Source: Doris montereyensis (Eukaryota > Mollusca > Gastropoda > Nudibranchia > Dorididae). From it: a stretch of 64,000 nt of DNA. Location of the stretch: assembly GCA_037039925.1 (NCBI GenBank), contig JAXRKP010000628.1, forward strand, positions 73,501 to 137,500. The letters run 5' to 3'. Made by a program: the position numbers and the translations under genes. Numbering within the stretch: the stretch's first letter is position 1; every line of letters begins with the position of its first letter. The notes under the pieces were generated by a model. It was given only the letters and a program-made list of their open reading frames with translations. It made no database searches and was not told the origin of the DNA. Positions 32,186-42,399 of this stretch are shown here, in pieces.

Positions 32186-32325
32186 TGAAAGTATTATATA
32201 GCATGGGGAATAACAAAACAAATGTAACGTATCACACAAATTCACCGCCAGGCAGAATTTATTGGTTATGCAACACGGAAAATCGCTTAGCAACCAGGGG
32301 ATTAAGATGAATGAATACACATATT

Positions 32326-32327
<2 letters not shown>

Positions 32328-32362
<35 letters not shown>

Positions 32363-32585
32363 CTCTCTCTGTCTCTCTATCTTTGTCTATGTGTGTCTCT
32401 TCTGTCTGTGTCTCGCGCCCCTCTCTCCCTCTCTGTCTCTCTCTGTCTTCTGTGTGTGTGTCTGTGTCTCTCTCTCTCTGTCTGTCTACCTCTGTCTATG
32501 TGTATCTTCTCTTCTCTCTCTCTCTCTCTCTCTGCCCCCCCACCCCCCTCTCTCTGTCTCCCTCTCTCGCTCTCTTCTTTCTTTC
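32328..32585. repeat. (TG)n and (TC)n simple repeats
   Basis: A TG tract at 32329-32358 grades into a TC-rich block with CCCCCCACCCCCC at about 32535. The Cys/Val- and Ser/Leu-type frames are artefacts. Confidence 0.93.
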
Positions 32586-32778
32586 ATTCTTACCAAGCAT
32601 AACAAGACACCAAACTGACGGAAAGCACAGGCAGAAGAATACACTGTAGATGTGTATGTGCCGACTACTACTCAGCCTAGAGTAGAATTCCCAAAGTGAC
32701 ACATTTTAATCCTTCTCCGTCATAGTATTGTACTCAATACCAACAATAGTTACAAGGTTACTACAGTCGAAGTGGCTA

Positions 32779-32799
32779 TTTATTTTTATTACTTTTATT
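32779..32799 (-). terminator. Cluster of three AATAAA polyadenylation signals
   Basis: On minus, AATAAA occurs at 32799-32794, 32790-32785 and 32784-32779, 14-34 bp after the stop at 32813. The clustering right after a spliced open exon supports a real 3' end. A downstream GT-rich element is not obvious. Confidence 0.5.
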
Positions 32800-32812
32800 C
32801 ATTCTTAAGAGT

Positions 32813-33022
32813 TCAAATTGTCGTCTGACGTAGTACTCTCCAGGCAAGAACGTTTTTCTTGAGGTTCAGTGACGTCATCTTGGCGAGCAATCGATGGTGA
32901 TACACTTGTCCGAGATCCTCTTGGTGTTTGGACGTGGGGTGTTTGACAGATAGCCAATCGGGTGATGTAGTTGGGTCAGGGTCAACATTTTCGTCTGGTG
33001 ACGCTTTCGATTTGAACGTGGC
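32813..33022 (-). CDS. Putative terminal exon, probably of the UBE2T-like gene
   Basis: A clean acceptor (TTTTCTTTCTTCAG at 33036-33023) opens a 70-codon frame to TGA 32813-32815, with Lys/Asp/Pro-rich polar sequence (SKASPDENVDPDPTTSPDW), then AATAAA. UBE2T proteins end in a low-complexity Lys-rich tail, so this fits as the last exon. The donor at 36439 is phase 2 and would instead select another frame that is also open for about 48 codons (RKRHQTKMLTLTQ...). The frame is therefore unsettled unless another exon intervenes. Confidence 0.45.
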   Translation of the reverse strand, partial: ATFKSKASPDENVDPDPTTSPDWLSVKHPTSKHQEDLGQVYHHRLLAKMTSLNLKKNVLAWRVLRQTTI

Positions 33023-33219
33023 CTGAAGAAAGAAAACGTGCATAAATAATCATAATTAAAATCAGTCAGGCACAGAGACGAAGGATCAATACACTCAAGA
33101 GCTACACTGACTTTATTTTTGTCTGATTTAAAATTCGCTCACCATCATACCCTGTGTTCTCAGGGTGAGGAAACAGAAAGATGAGAAATAAGTGAAAGAG
33201 TGACAGGAGAGAAGTATGA

Positions 33220-33725
33220 CCTACTGGAGGCCTATATCTACATTGAACTTCACTGAATTGACTTGTTACACATGAAGGACAGTGCTACTGGAGGCCTATT
33301 TCTACACTGAACTTCACTGAATCGACTTGTTACACATGAAGGACAGTGCTACTGGAGGCCTATATCTACACTGAACTTCACTGAATCGACTTGTTACACA
33401 TGAAGGACAGTGCTACTGGAGGCCTATTTCTACACTGAACTTCACTGAATCGACTTGTTGTTACACATGAAGGACAGTGCTACTGGAGGCCTATATCTAC
33501 ATTGAACTTCACTGAATCGACTTGTTACACATGAAGGACAGTGCTACTGGAGGCCTATTTCTACACTGAACTTCACTGAATCGACTTGTTACACATGAAG
33601 GACAGTGCTACTGGAGGCCTATTTCTACATTGAACTTCACTGAATCGACTTGTTACACATGAAGGACAGTGCTACTGGAGGCCTATTTCTACACTGAACT
33701 TCACTGAATCGACTTGTTGTTACAC
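33220..33725. repeat. 64-67-bp minisatellite containing a start codon and short uORF
   Basis: Eight copies of CTACTGGAGGCCTATATCTA, CACTGAACTTCACTGAATCG, ACTTGTTACACATGAAGGAC and AGTG. Each holds ATG AAG GAC AGT GCT ACT GGA GGC CTA-x-CTA CA(C/T) TGA, a 12-codon frame. The final copy runs into the ORF at 33726, where the same ATGAAGGACAGTGCT is the start codon context. The array is thus a duplication of that ORF's leader. Confidence 0.93.
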
Positions 33726-34073
33726 ATGAAGGACAGTGCTGCTGGAAGCTCGAAAAGGAAACAGAGGACAATTGAAAACGAAAAAAAAGAAAAGAAAAAA
33801 CTAAGAAAGGAATACGTGCAACGCATTGAAGACCGACTTACACAAACCTGTTGCATTTTGGTGAAGTCAAGCCACCCGGTTTTTGACTGTGAGGAGGTCA
33901 ATAGCGTAAAATTCGGTTGCATGGATAAAAGCGTGCATTATAACGAATCGTGCATTTTGGCGCGCGCAATTTCAAGGAGATTACTACCGTCTGCCCAAAC
34001 CAATTTTAACTTGCATGACCCATTGTTATATTTCAGAAAACAAGGACATTTCAACTTGAATGAACCCTTTAAG
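33726..34073 (+). CDS. Open exon with basic N-terminus, unidentified
   Basis: ATG 33726 opens 116 codons ending at CCTTTAAG|GTAAATAA (donor GT at 34074). The N-terminus is MKDSAAGSSKRKQR followed by a Lys/Glu-rich helix (residues 14-36) suited to nuclear targeting or nucleic-acid binding. Next come SSHPVFDCEEVNSVKFGC and HYNESCILARAISRRLL, with several Cys and His. I do not recognise the family. The frame continues 35 codons past the donor to 34178. It lies within the last intron of the opposing UBE2T-like gene, so it is a nested gene, a retro-derived fragment or a chance frame. Confidence 0.35.
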
Positions 34074-34178
34074 GTAAATAACAAAAAGTCTGCTGACCGC
34101 TGGCCTTTGTGGCGAAGTGCAACGGTAGTTTTGCAACCTCAGACTGGTGTCTCGGCACATTCAGCCCAAACTCTTTAA

Positions 34179-34384
34179 GTCTCTGCTGTTGACTTTGACT
34201 TTTTTGACACAGAAAGTACAGTTAACCTCATATACATACATTAAAATTTAAAGGTAAATACAGACTTACGGACTCAAAACCACCCGCCCCTGCAAAAACC
34301 CAATAACTAAAAAGAAAAAGAAAAAAAGCAACAAAACAGGAAACAAAAACAAAGAAAAGAACTCAAACGCATCGTGTTGAAAAC
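34179..34384. other. Unique AT-rich spacer
   Basis: Follows the plus-strand exon; A-rich with AAAAAGAAAAAG runs. Nothing coding seen. Confidence 0.35.
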
Positions 34385-35115
34385 GTTATTTTTACGTACT
34401 GGCTAGCAATTACTGGATCTATCCGGATATACAATGTGTATAAAGGAATATGATTACGCTGGCAATTACTAGATCTATCCGGATATACAATGTGTATAAA
34501 GGAATATGATTACGCTGGCAATTACTAGATCTATCCGGATATACAATGTGTATAAAGGAATATGATTACGCTGGCAATTACTAGATCTATCCGGATATAC
34601 AATGTGTATAAAGGAATATGATTACGCTGGCAATTACTGATCTATCCGGATATACAATGTGTATAAAGGAATATGATTACGCTGGCAATTACTGGATCTA
34701 TCCGGATATACAATGTGTATAAAGGAATATGATTATGCTGGCAATTACTAGATCTATCCGGATATACAATGTGTATAAAGGAATATGATTACGCTGGCAA
34801 TTACTAGATCTATCCGGATATACAATGTATAAAGGAATATGATTACGCTGGCAATTACTAGATCTATCCGGATATACAATGTGTATAAAGGAATATGATT
34901 ACGCTGGCAATTACGAGATCTATCCGGATATACAATGTGTATAAAGGAATATGATTACGCTTGCAATTACTAGATCTATCCGGATATACAATGTGTATAA
35001 AGTAATATGATTACGCTGGCAATTACTAGATCTATCCGGATATACAATGTGTATAAAGGAATATGATTACGCTGGCAATTACTGGATCTATCCGGATATA
35101 CGATGTAAACCCCAC
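34385..35115. repeat. 56-bp minisatellite
   Basis: About 13 copies of GGCAATTACTAGATCTATCC followed by GGATATACAATGTGTATAAA and GGAATATGATTACGCT. Copies differ by one or two bases. Followed by a short doublet of CCCACAACTAGG-AATGAGA (35110-35175). Confidence 0.95.
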
Positions 35116-35339
35116 AACTAGGGAATGAGATCAAAGTACAGTGTAGTCCATGTAAATCCCACAACTAGGAAATGAGAAATTTGGTTCACATTGAGCGAAT
35201 TTGACACAAACGTCTTGAAGGGAAGCAACCCATGGCTGTTTCTGGGTTAAAACAAATCTGTTGATGACTTCCTGCGCAGATCACAACATTATCCATTGGC
35301 TGCTTGCAGGGCAGTTCTGATAAAATTAAACAGTCCTAC

Positions 35340-35715
35340 CAAGAACCCCGATATAACCTTAAAGATTCAATCAGACAGACAGACAGACAGAGACAGAGAA
35401 AGACAGATGGGACGTAGAAAGGATATCTCCAATGACAATGCTAGTGACAGTGCTTGCCTTACCTGTCCACCAAAAGATAACCTTAGAGATCCAATCAGAC
35501 AGACAGACAGAGACAGAAACATACAGACAGAGAAAGACAGATGGGACGTAGAAAGGACATCTCCATGACAATGCTAGTGACAGTGCTTGCCTTACCTGTT
35601 CACCAAAAGATAACCTTAGAGATCCAATCAGACAGACAGACAGAGACAGAGAAAGACAGATGGCACGTAGAAAGGACATCTCCATGACAATGACAATGCT
35701 AGTGACACTGGACAG
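35340..35715. repeat. About 117-bp tandem repeat with (CAGA)n
   Basis: Three copies of a unit with GATCCAATCAGACAGACAGA, GAAAGACAGATGG-ACGTAG, AAAGGACATCTCCATGACAA and TGCTTGCCTTACCTGTTCACC. The last element is the same TGCCTTACCTGTTCACC that makes up the adjoining 39-bp array, so the two arrays share a seed. Confidence 0.88.
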
Positions 35716-36478
35716 TGCTTGCCTTACCTGTTCACCCAAACCAGTGTGGCTGTTGGTTGCGTGCCGTCGGTCACCCAAACCAGTGTGGCTGTTGGTTGCC
35801 TTACCTGTTCACCCAAACCAGTGTGGCTGTTGGTTGCCTTACCTGTTCACCCAAACCAGTGTGGCTGTTGGTTGCCTTACCTGTTCACCCAAACCAGTGT
35901 GGCTGTTGGTTGCTTGCCGTCGGTCACCCAAACCAGTGTGGCTGTTGGTTGCGTGCCGTCGGTCACCCAAACCAGTGTGGCTGTTGGTTGCTTGCCTTAC
36001 CTGTTCACCCAAACCAGTGTGGCTGTTGGTTGCGTGCCGTCGGTCACCCAAACCAGTGTGGTTGTTGGTTGCGTGCCGTCGGTCACCCAAACCAGTGTGG
36101 CTGTTGGTTGCGTGCCCGTCGGTCACCCAAACCAGTGTGGCTGTTGGTTGCCTTACCTGTTCACCCAAACCAGTGTGGCTGTTGGTTGCTTGCCTTACCT
36201 GTTCACCCAAACCAGTGTGGCTGTTGGTTGCCTTACCTGTTCACCCAAACCAGTGTGGCTGTTGGTTGCTTGCCTTACCTGTTCACCCAAACCAGTGTGG
36301 CTGTTGGTTGCCTTACCTGTTCACCCAAACCAGTGTGGCTGTTGGTTGCTTGCCTTACCTGTTCACCCAAACCAGTGTGGCTGTTGGTTGCTTGCCTTAC
36401 CTGTTCACCCAAACCAGTGTGGCTGTTGGTTGCCTTACCTGTTCACCCAAACCAGTGTGGCTGTTGGTTGCGTGTGGC
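35716..36478 (-). repeat. 39-42-bp minisatellite made of an exon end plus 5' splice donor
   Basis: About 20 copies. On minus each reads ACCAACAGCCACACTGGTTT then GGGTGAACAG|GTAAGGCA (or GGGTGACCGACGGCA in variants). It directly continues the UBE2T-like exon at 36439-36539, whose last codons and CAG|GTAAGG donor are the same sequence. Fourteen or so perfect-looking donors therefore lie in a row. Confidence 0.9.
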
Positions 36479-36539
36479 GTTGGTCCAGGTCCAGGGCATT
36501 TGCCACATACGTCACGTAGTCGTACTTGTACTCTTGCCA
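36439..36539 (-). CDS. UBE2T: UBE2T-like exon (C-terminal helix of the UBC fold)
   Basis: Acceptor TTCACAG (ends 36540) then WQEYKYDYVTYVANALDLD, continuing QRHTQ, which aligns with the EFKYNK...NARQWTEKHA helix of UBE2T. The frame goes on through PTATLVWVN to a CAG|GTAAGG donor (GT at 36438-36437), phase 2. Beyond this, the same end is repeated in the array at 35716-36478, so which donor is used cannot be told. The upstream 27-bp array reaches to within a few bases of the acceptor. Confidence 0.7.
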
Positions 36540-36545
36540 CTGTGA

Positions 36546-36990
36546 ACGACACCAGGACTTTGATTGGCTTTATTGAACCCAGGACTTTGATTGGCTTTAT
36601 TGAAAGCAGGACTTTGATTGGCTTCATTGAAACCAGGACTTTGATTGGCTTTATTGAAACCAGGACTTTGATTGGCTTTATTGAAACCAGAACTTTGATT
36701 GGCTTTATTGAAACCATGACTTTGATTGGCTTTATTGAAACCAGGACTTTGATTGGCTTTATTGAAACCATGACTTTGATTGGCTTTATTGAAACCAGGA
36801 CTTTGATTGGCTTTATTGAAACCAGGACTTTGATTGGTTTTATTGAAACCATGACTTTGATTGGCTTTATTGAAACCAGGACTTTGATTGGCTTTATTGA
36901 AACCAGGATTTTGATTGGCTTTATTGAAACCATGACTTTGATTGGCTTTATTGAAACCATGACTTTGATTGGCTTTATTGAAACCAAGAC
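36546..36990. repeat. 27-bp minisatellite abutting a splice acceptor
   Basis: About 16 copies of AACCAGGACTTTGATTGGCT followed by TTATTGA. On minus (TCAATAAAGCCAATCAAAGT-CCTGGTT) it ends 7 bp before the CAG of the exon at 36539, thus occupying the branch-point region. Coding-looking frames (TLIGFIE) are repeat artefacts. Confidence 0.94.
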
Positions 36991-37149
36991 TTGTATTGGC
37001 TTACAGATACATGAAAGAGGGAAAGGGAAAGTGGGACATATCACAAGCGCTGGCTGACCAATAGTCGCATACACTTTACATGTAACATTTTATAAAATAA
37101 TTTGTTAATCTGTGTTTGTATCATCAACATGTTACACTATAAATTTGAT

Positions 37150-40100
37150 CTTCCGGGCAGTGGACAGGTAAGCACCTGTACGGGGATAAGGCGGCCCAGC
37201 CTCCACAAGTCTCCTGTTGCCTTGCAGGCGGGTCTTAGCTGACCAAAGGCTAAGGGAGTTAACCCTGACAAAATGATAACCTGCTACCTTGCAGGCTGGT
37301 CACAAGTGATCAAACGCTAAGGGAGTTAACTCTGATAGGAAAATAAGAAGGCCTGGTAGGGGCCTCAAGGTCGCAACACCATCATCTACCTAGGGTACAG
37401 TGGGCTAATCACCTGCTTATCCAAAACCAAACTGACTCAGAGAAATAAAGAATATACCCGCCTTGATCTGTCAATGACAATCATGGAAGCGAATACAGAC
37501 TGTAATTTTTGGAACATGGAATGTTAGGGCAATAAATGGAAAAGATATAGAATTGGCTAAAGTGGGTAACAAAGAAAAAAGGACAAGGAATAGAAAATGT
37601 GGGACCAAATAATATTTTAATTTTCTCAGGAGTAGACGTCAAAGATAGAGCTAGAGCAGGAGTAGGCCTACTAATGGATACAACAATTCAAGAAATGCTA
37701 CTAGAAAGTTGGAAATGTATACGCCCACGGCTATTAGAGGTAAATATTAAACCAAAAGGAAGAGAAATTAAATTATTAATAGCTTATGGACCAAACGAAG
37801 GTGACACTAAAGGATAAAAAATATCTTCGAAAATGATTTACAGATAGCCGCAGAGAATCTCAAACACAAACAGGAACTAATGGTTTTTGGAGATTTAAGC
37901 GGTAGAGTAGGCAACAATGTAGAAATATCAGGAGGTGCAATAGCTAAAGAAGGAGAGACAACAACTTCTCTAAATGGAGAGACTCATAGAGTTTTGCCTA
38001 AAGAATGAGATGAAAATAGACAACACATGTTTTCCTCATAAAGATATCCATAAATATACAGGAGTAAATGAAGACAAGTGTGAAAAGTCAATGATAGGCT
38101 ACATAATAGTTAGCAGCTCATTGTTTTTACAGTATATTCAATGCAAGAGTAAACAGGAGCAGAAATAGTGATCATCACCTAGTGATTGCCAAAAAGAGAT
38201 TACTGACCGAAGAAAATAAACAGAAGAGGAAAGAGCAGAAAGTTACTAAAGTCAAAATAAAAGAACTAAATAAACCAATAATAAAACAGGTATACCAATC
38301 TAGGATAAAAAGATTCATCAGTGAAAGGCAGATGGATCTGAATGATAGCACTGATAGAACAAAATGCATAAAGAAACACTCCTCAGTTGTACTGAAGAGG
38401 TATGTGGTAGGAAACAAATTAAAGGCGATAGGAAAAGAACAGCACGGTGGAATGAGAATGTCAAGACTAAGATCAAAAGCAGAGAAGGCTGCCTGGAAGA
38501 AATACTTGCAAACAAAGAGACCAGAGGATAGGATATATTACATGAATAAAAGAACTATTGCCGAAGAGGATGTGAGGAAAGCAACACAGGAACAATGGGA
38601 AGAGTTTGGAAAACCAACTTCAAGAAAGCTATCAAAGGAAATCAAAAGCTGTTCTGGAGGGCAATGAAGAGCATGAGAAAGACCAAAGCATGCCCAATAC
38701 GACAAATTAAGAATGCCAAAGGAGAAATAATGAAAGAAGACAGCGAAATCATGGAAACATAGAGAAAGTATTTTCAACAGTTACATATTCCCTCCAGAAC
38801 ACTTGGAACAAGCAGTAACGATCAATTAGTGAGAGTAACAAGTAATCCAGATGAGACAGCTAAAGATGTAGATATCTCAATGGAAGAAATCCAAATAGCT
38901 CTAAAGAAAAGTGAAATTAGGAAAGACCCAAGGGAGCAGATCAAGTTTATCCAGAAATGATTAAAAACCAAGGGAGAGAGGCAGACAAACTACTACATGC
39001 AATATGCCAACAAGCATGGAAGTCCAAACAGGAGCCAGACGACTTGAACAAGGGAACAGTAGTACCAATTCATAAGAAAGGATCCACTATGGAATGCTCA
39101 AACAATAGAGGGATATCACTACTTAGCGTACCAGGAAAAGCATAAGCCAGGATTCTGGAAATGATACTAAGGAAAAAGTAGAGGATCAGATTGAAGAACA
39201 TCAGAAGGGATTTAGACCAGGAAAAAGTGTACAAGACCATGTATTTACAATTAGACGAATAATAGAAAAATTCCTTGAGAGAAACATTGACTTGCACCTG
39301 TGTTTTATTGACTTAGAAAAGGCATTTGACAGTCTTAGGAGGAACGACATATGGCACTCCTTAAAAAAACAAAATGTTGAGCAAAATTTAGTAGAAGCCA
39401 TTACAAGTTGTTACACTAAACCAACATGTGCAGTGAAAGTAGCTGGAAACCCATTTTCAAAATTTGATGTAGATATAGGAGTAAGACAGGGTTGGGTCCT
39501 AAGTCCTTTTTGTTTATCGCATTTATGGATTCAGTCGCAAAGGCATCCTCAAAAATAAAGAAAATGAATGTAGGTATGTGGAAGCTCAAGTCAGTAAATG
39601 TATCAATGCTTTCATTTGCCGATGAATTAGTTCTGTTTGGAAAATTAGAAAATGACATTCAGTCGAATATCAACATGATAGACCATGAACTAAATAAAAG
39701 AGGAATGATAGTCAATGCAAAAAAAACCAAAACAATGCAAGTAACCAGGAAGCTAAAACACAAGATCTTAAATTGGGCAGGGACAATTTAGAACAAGTTC
39801 AAAGCTACAATTACCTAGGAGTAATAATTAACTCAGAGGGAAAACTAAGAGAAGAAATCAGCCAGAGAATCCAAAAGGCAAATGCAATATATAACCATCT
39901 AGGAAAGGCATTTGTAGATAAACAAGAATTGTCAACAAAAACCAAAATGGCAGTATACAACACAGTTTATTGTCCTACTCTCCTCTATGGCAGCGAAACC
40001 TGGATCTTAGACAGTAGCGAATACAGTAGCCTACAGACAGTTGAAACAGACAAAATCAGAAACACAACAATAAGAGATCAAAACAAAGCAGATGGCATAA

Positions 40101-40360
40101 CAACTAAGATAAAAATAAATGAATCGAGACGGTTTGGGCATGTAAACAGAATGAATGACAATAGAATAGCTAAATCAGTATACAGTGCTAAAACCAGGGT
40201 AAACGACCGAAAGGCAGCCGTCGGAGAAAGTGGGAAGATGATATAAAAGAGGCATTAAAGCATAGAAATGTAACTTTTTTGGAAGGAAACAAAAAAGCCA
40301 GGACAGGACATCATGGAGAAAGATTGTCTCGGGAATCTGAATCCAAGGCAGAATAGGAAG
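37150..40360 (+). mobile_element. RTE-like non-LTR retrotransposon, near full length, broken ORF
   Basis: The 5' UTR (37155-37490, with GGCGGCCCAGCCTCCACAAG) is shared with the copy at 61697. APE-type endonuclease pieces follow: TWNVRAIN-like start near 37515, ARAGVGLLMD (about 37650), LLIAYGPNEGD (about 37770), GDLSGRVG (about 37890). RT pieces are GTVVPIHKKGS (about 39052), LHLCFIDLEKAFDSLRR (39295-39345), FDVDIGVRQGWVLSPF (39463-39510) and SFADELVLFG (39610-39640; FADE replaces FADD). The C-terminal part is YLGVIINSEGKL...SETWIL (39800-40010). Several frame shifts and the altered catalytic box make it inactive. Deeply nested on the opposite strand of a UBE2T-like intron. Confidence 0.88.
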
Positions 40361-40409
40361 TGATAATTAAAGAAAGAAAGAAGTTGATCTATTACAAAGC
40401 TCTATTAGG

Positions 40410-40975
40410 AAGCACTAGTATGCCTATCACTAGTATGCCTATCACTAGTATGCCTATCACTAGTATGCCTATCACTAGTATGCCTATCACTAGTATGACT
40501 ATTACTAGTATGCCTATCACTAGTATGCCTGTCACTAGTATGCCTATCACTAGTATGCCTATCACTAGTATGCCTATCACTAGTATACCTATCACTAGTA
40601 TGACTATCACTAGTATGCCTATCACTAGTATGCCTATCACTAGTATGCCTATCACTAGTATGACTATCACTAGTTACATTTCCGGAATGACTATCACTAG
40701 TATGCCTATCACTAGTATGCCTATCACTAGTATACCTATCACTAGTATGCCTATCACTAGTATGCCTATCACTAGTATACCTATCACTAGTATGCCTATC
40801 ACTAGTATGCCTATCACTAGTATGCCTATCACTAGTATACCTATCACTAGTATACCTATCACTAGTATACCTATCACTAGTATGCCTATCACTATCACTA
40901 GTATGCCTATCACTAGTTACATTTCCGGAATGACTATCACTAGTATGACTATCACTAGTTACATTTCCGGAATGA
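40410..40975. repeat. 15-bp minisatellite ACTAGTATGCCTATC
   Basis: About 37 copies, each with a Spe I site, including three scattered copies of a longer variant TAGTTACATTTCCGGAATGA. It starts immediately after the 3' end of the LINE (AGGAAGCACTAG at about 40408). Confidence 0.95.
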
Positions 40976-41128
40976 CTTTAACCAATAAAAATCTTTGTAG
41001 GACGTGGCACAAAGTTACATCCCCGTCAGTTTACTATGGAACGATTTATGACGTCATATCACAACTACAACGCTAATGTGATGATAACCACAATGGAACT
41101 TGATTGACGGGATTTTTGAGTAATCATA

Positions 41129-41130
41129 TA

Positions 41131-41172
<42 letters not shown>

Positions 41173-41173
41173 C

Positions 41174-41221
<48 letters not shown>

Positions 41222-41244
41222 GCTATACTATTACTACCACTACA

Positions 41245-41275
<31 letters not shown>

Positions 41276-41277
41276 TT

Positions 41278-41359
<82 letters not shown>

Positions 41360-41401
41360 TTACTATTACTACAACTACCACTACAACTACTACTACTACT
41401 A

Positions 41402-41441
<40 letters not shown>

Positions 41442-41469
41442 CACCACCACCACCACCACCACTACTACT

Positions 41470-41520
<51 letters not shown>

Positions 41521-41613
41521 GCTACTACTACTACTGCTGCTGCTTATATCACTACAACTACTAATACTGCTACTAGTACTACTACTACAAATAATAATTA
41601 TAATAACAATAAC

Positions 41614-41680
<67 letters not shown>

Positions 41681-41682
41681 TC
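41129..41682. repeat. (ACT)n passing into (AAT)n microsatellite
   Basis: An ACT/ACC trinucleotide tract to about 41590, then AAT to 41682. The polyvaline frame on minus is an artefact. The two motifs differ by one base per unit. Confidence 0.95.
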
Positions 41683-41699
41683 AGATCTGTGAATAACAC

Positions 41700-42180
41700 T
41701 TTCAATATCAGGTCTATAATGAGTTACATTTTCAATATCAGGTCTATGAGTCTATGAGTTTTTCAATATCAAATATGTGAGCTACATTTTCAACATGAGG
41801 TTATACTTTTGCTATCAGGTGCCCACGAATGACTTTACTAAAGCATAATAACATGAGGTTATACTTTTGCTATCAGGTGCCCACGAATGACTTTACTAAA
41901 GCATAATAACATGAGGTTATACTTTTGCTATCAGGTGCCCACGAATGAATGACTTGACTTTACTAAAGCATAATAACATGAGGTTATACTTTTGCTATCA
42001 GGTGCCCACGAATGACTTTACTAAAGCATAATAACATGAGTTATACTTTTGCTATCCCACGAATGACTTTACTAAAGCATAATAACATGAGGTTATACTT
42101 TTGCTATCAGGTGCCCACGAATGACTTTACTAAAGATAATAACATGAGGCTTTTGCATCAGCGGGTCCTCCTCGAATGAC
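41700..42180 (-). repeat. About 59-bp minisatellite that includes a UBE2T-like exon edge
   Basis: Seven copies of ACATGAGGTTATACTTTTGC, TATCAGGTGCCCACGAATGA and CTTTACTAAAGCATAATA. The copy nearest the exon at 42202 reads TTTTGCATCAGCGGGTCCTCCTCGAATGAC-type sequence, i.e. it holds the exon's own GAGGAGGACCCGCTGA in inverse. The rest look like mutated versions of the same block. Confidence 0.85.
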
Positions 42181-42201
42181 TTTACTAAAGGGTTTCGATA
42201 T

Positions 42202-42288
42202 TCAGCGGGTCCTCCTCTCCGGTTCGTTCATCAAAACTCGAATCATCATAAGGACAGCTGACAGGTTAAGATGAGGTTTCCAGGAGCC
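42202..42288 (-). CDS. UBE2T: UBE2T-like exon (SWKPHLNLS ... DPL)
   Basis: Acceptor AATACCAG ends at 42289. The exon reads GSWKPHLNLSAVLMMIRVLM then NEPE in phase 0, aligning with GAWRPSLNIATVLTSIQLLMSEP of UBE2T. One base is short in GGAGAGGAGG near 42215; allowing for it, the text continues EEDPL, matching the conserved DDPLM. The exon's 3' end is duplicated about 50 bp further on, so the true donor is unclear (GTATAA in the array units is a candidate). The polypyrimidine tract is weak. Confidence 0.7.
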   Translation of the reverse strand, partial: GSWKPHLNLSAVLMMIRVLMNEPERRTR

Positions 42289-42399
42289 CTGGTATTGATC
42301 ATAAAAAAATATATGCAGACATAGTCAGTCAAAGAAACATTATACAGATACACATTTTCACCGCTAGACTTCCGCCCTCAGATTACATGCCCACCTCAC

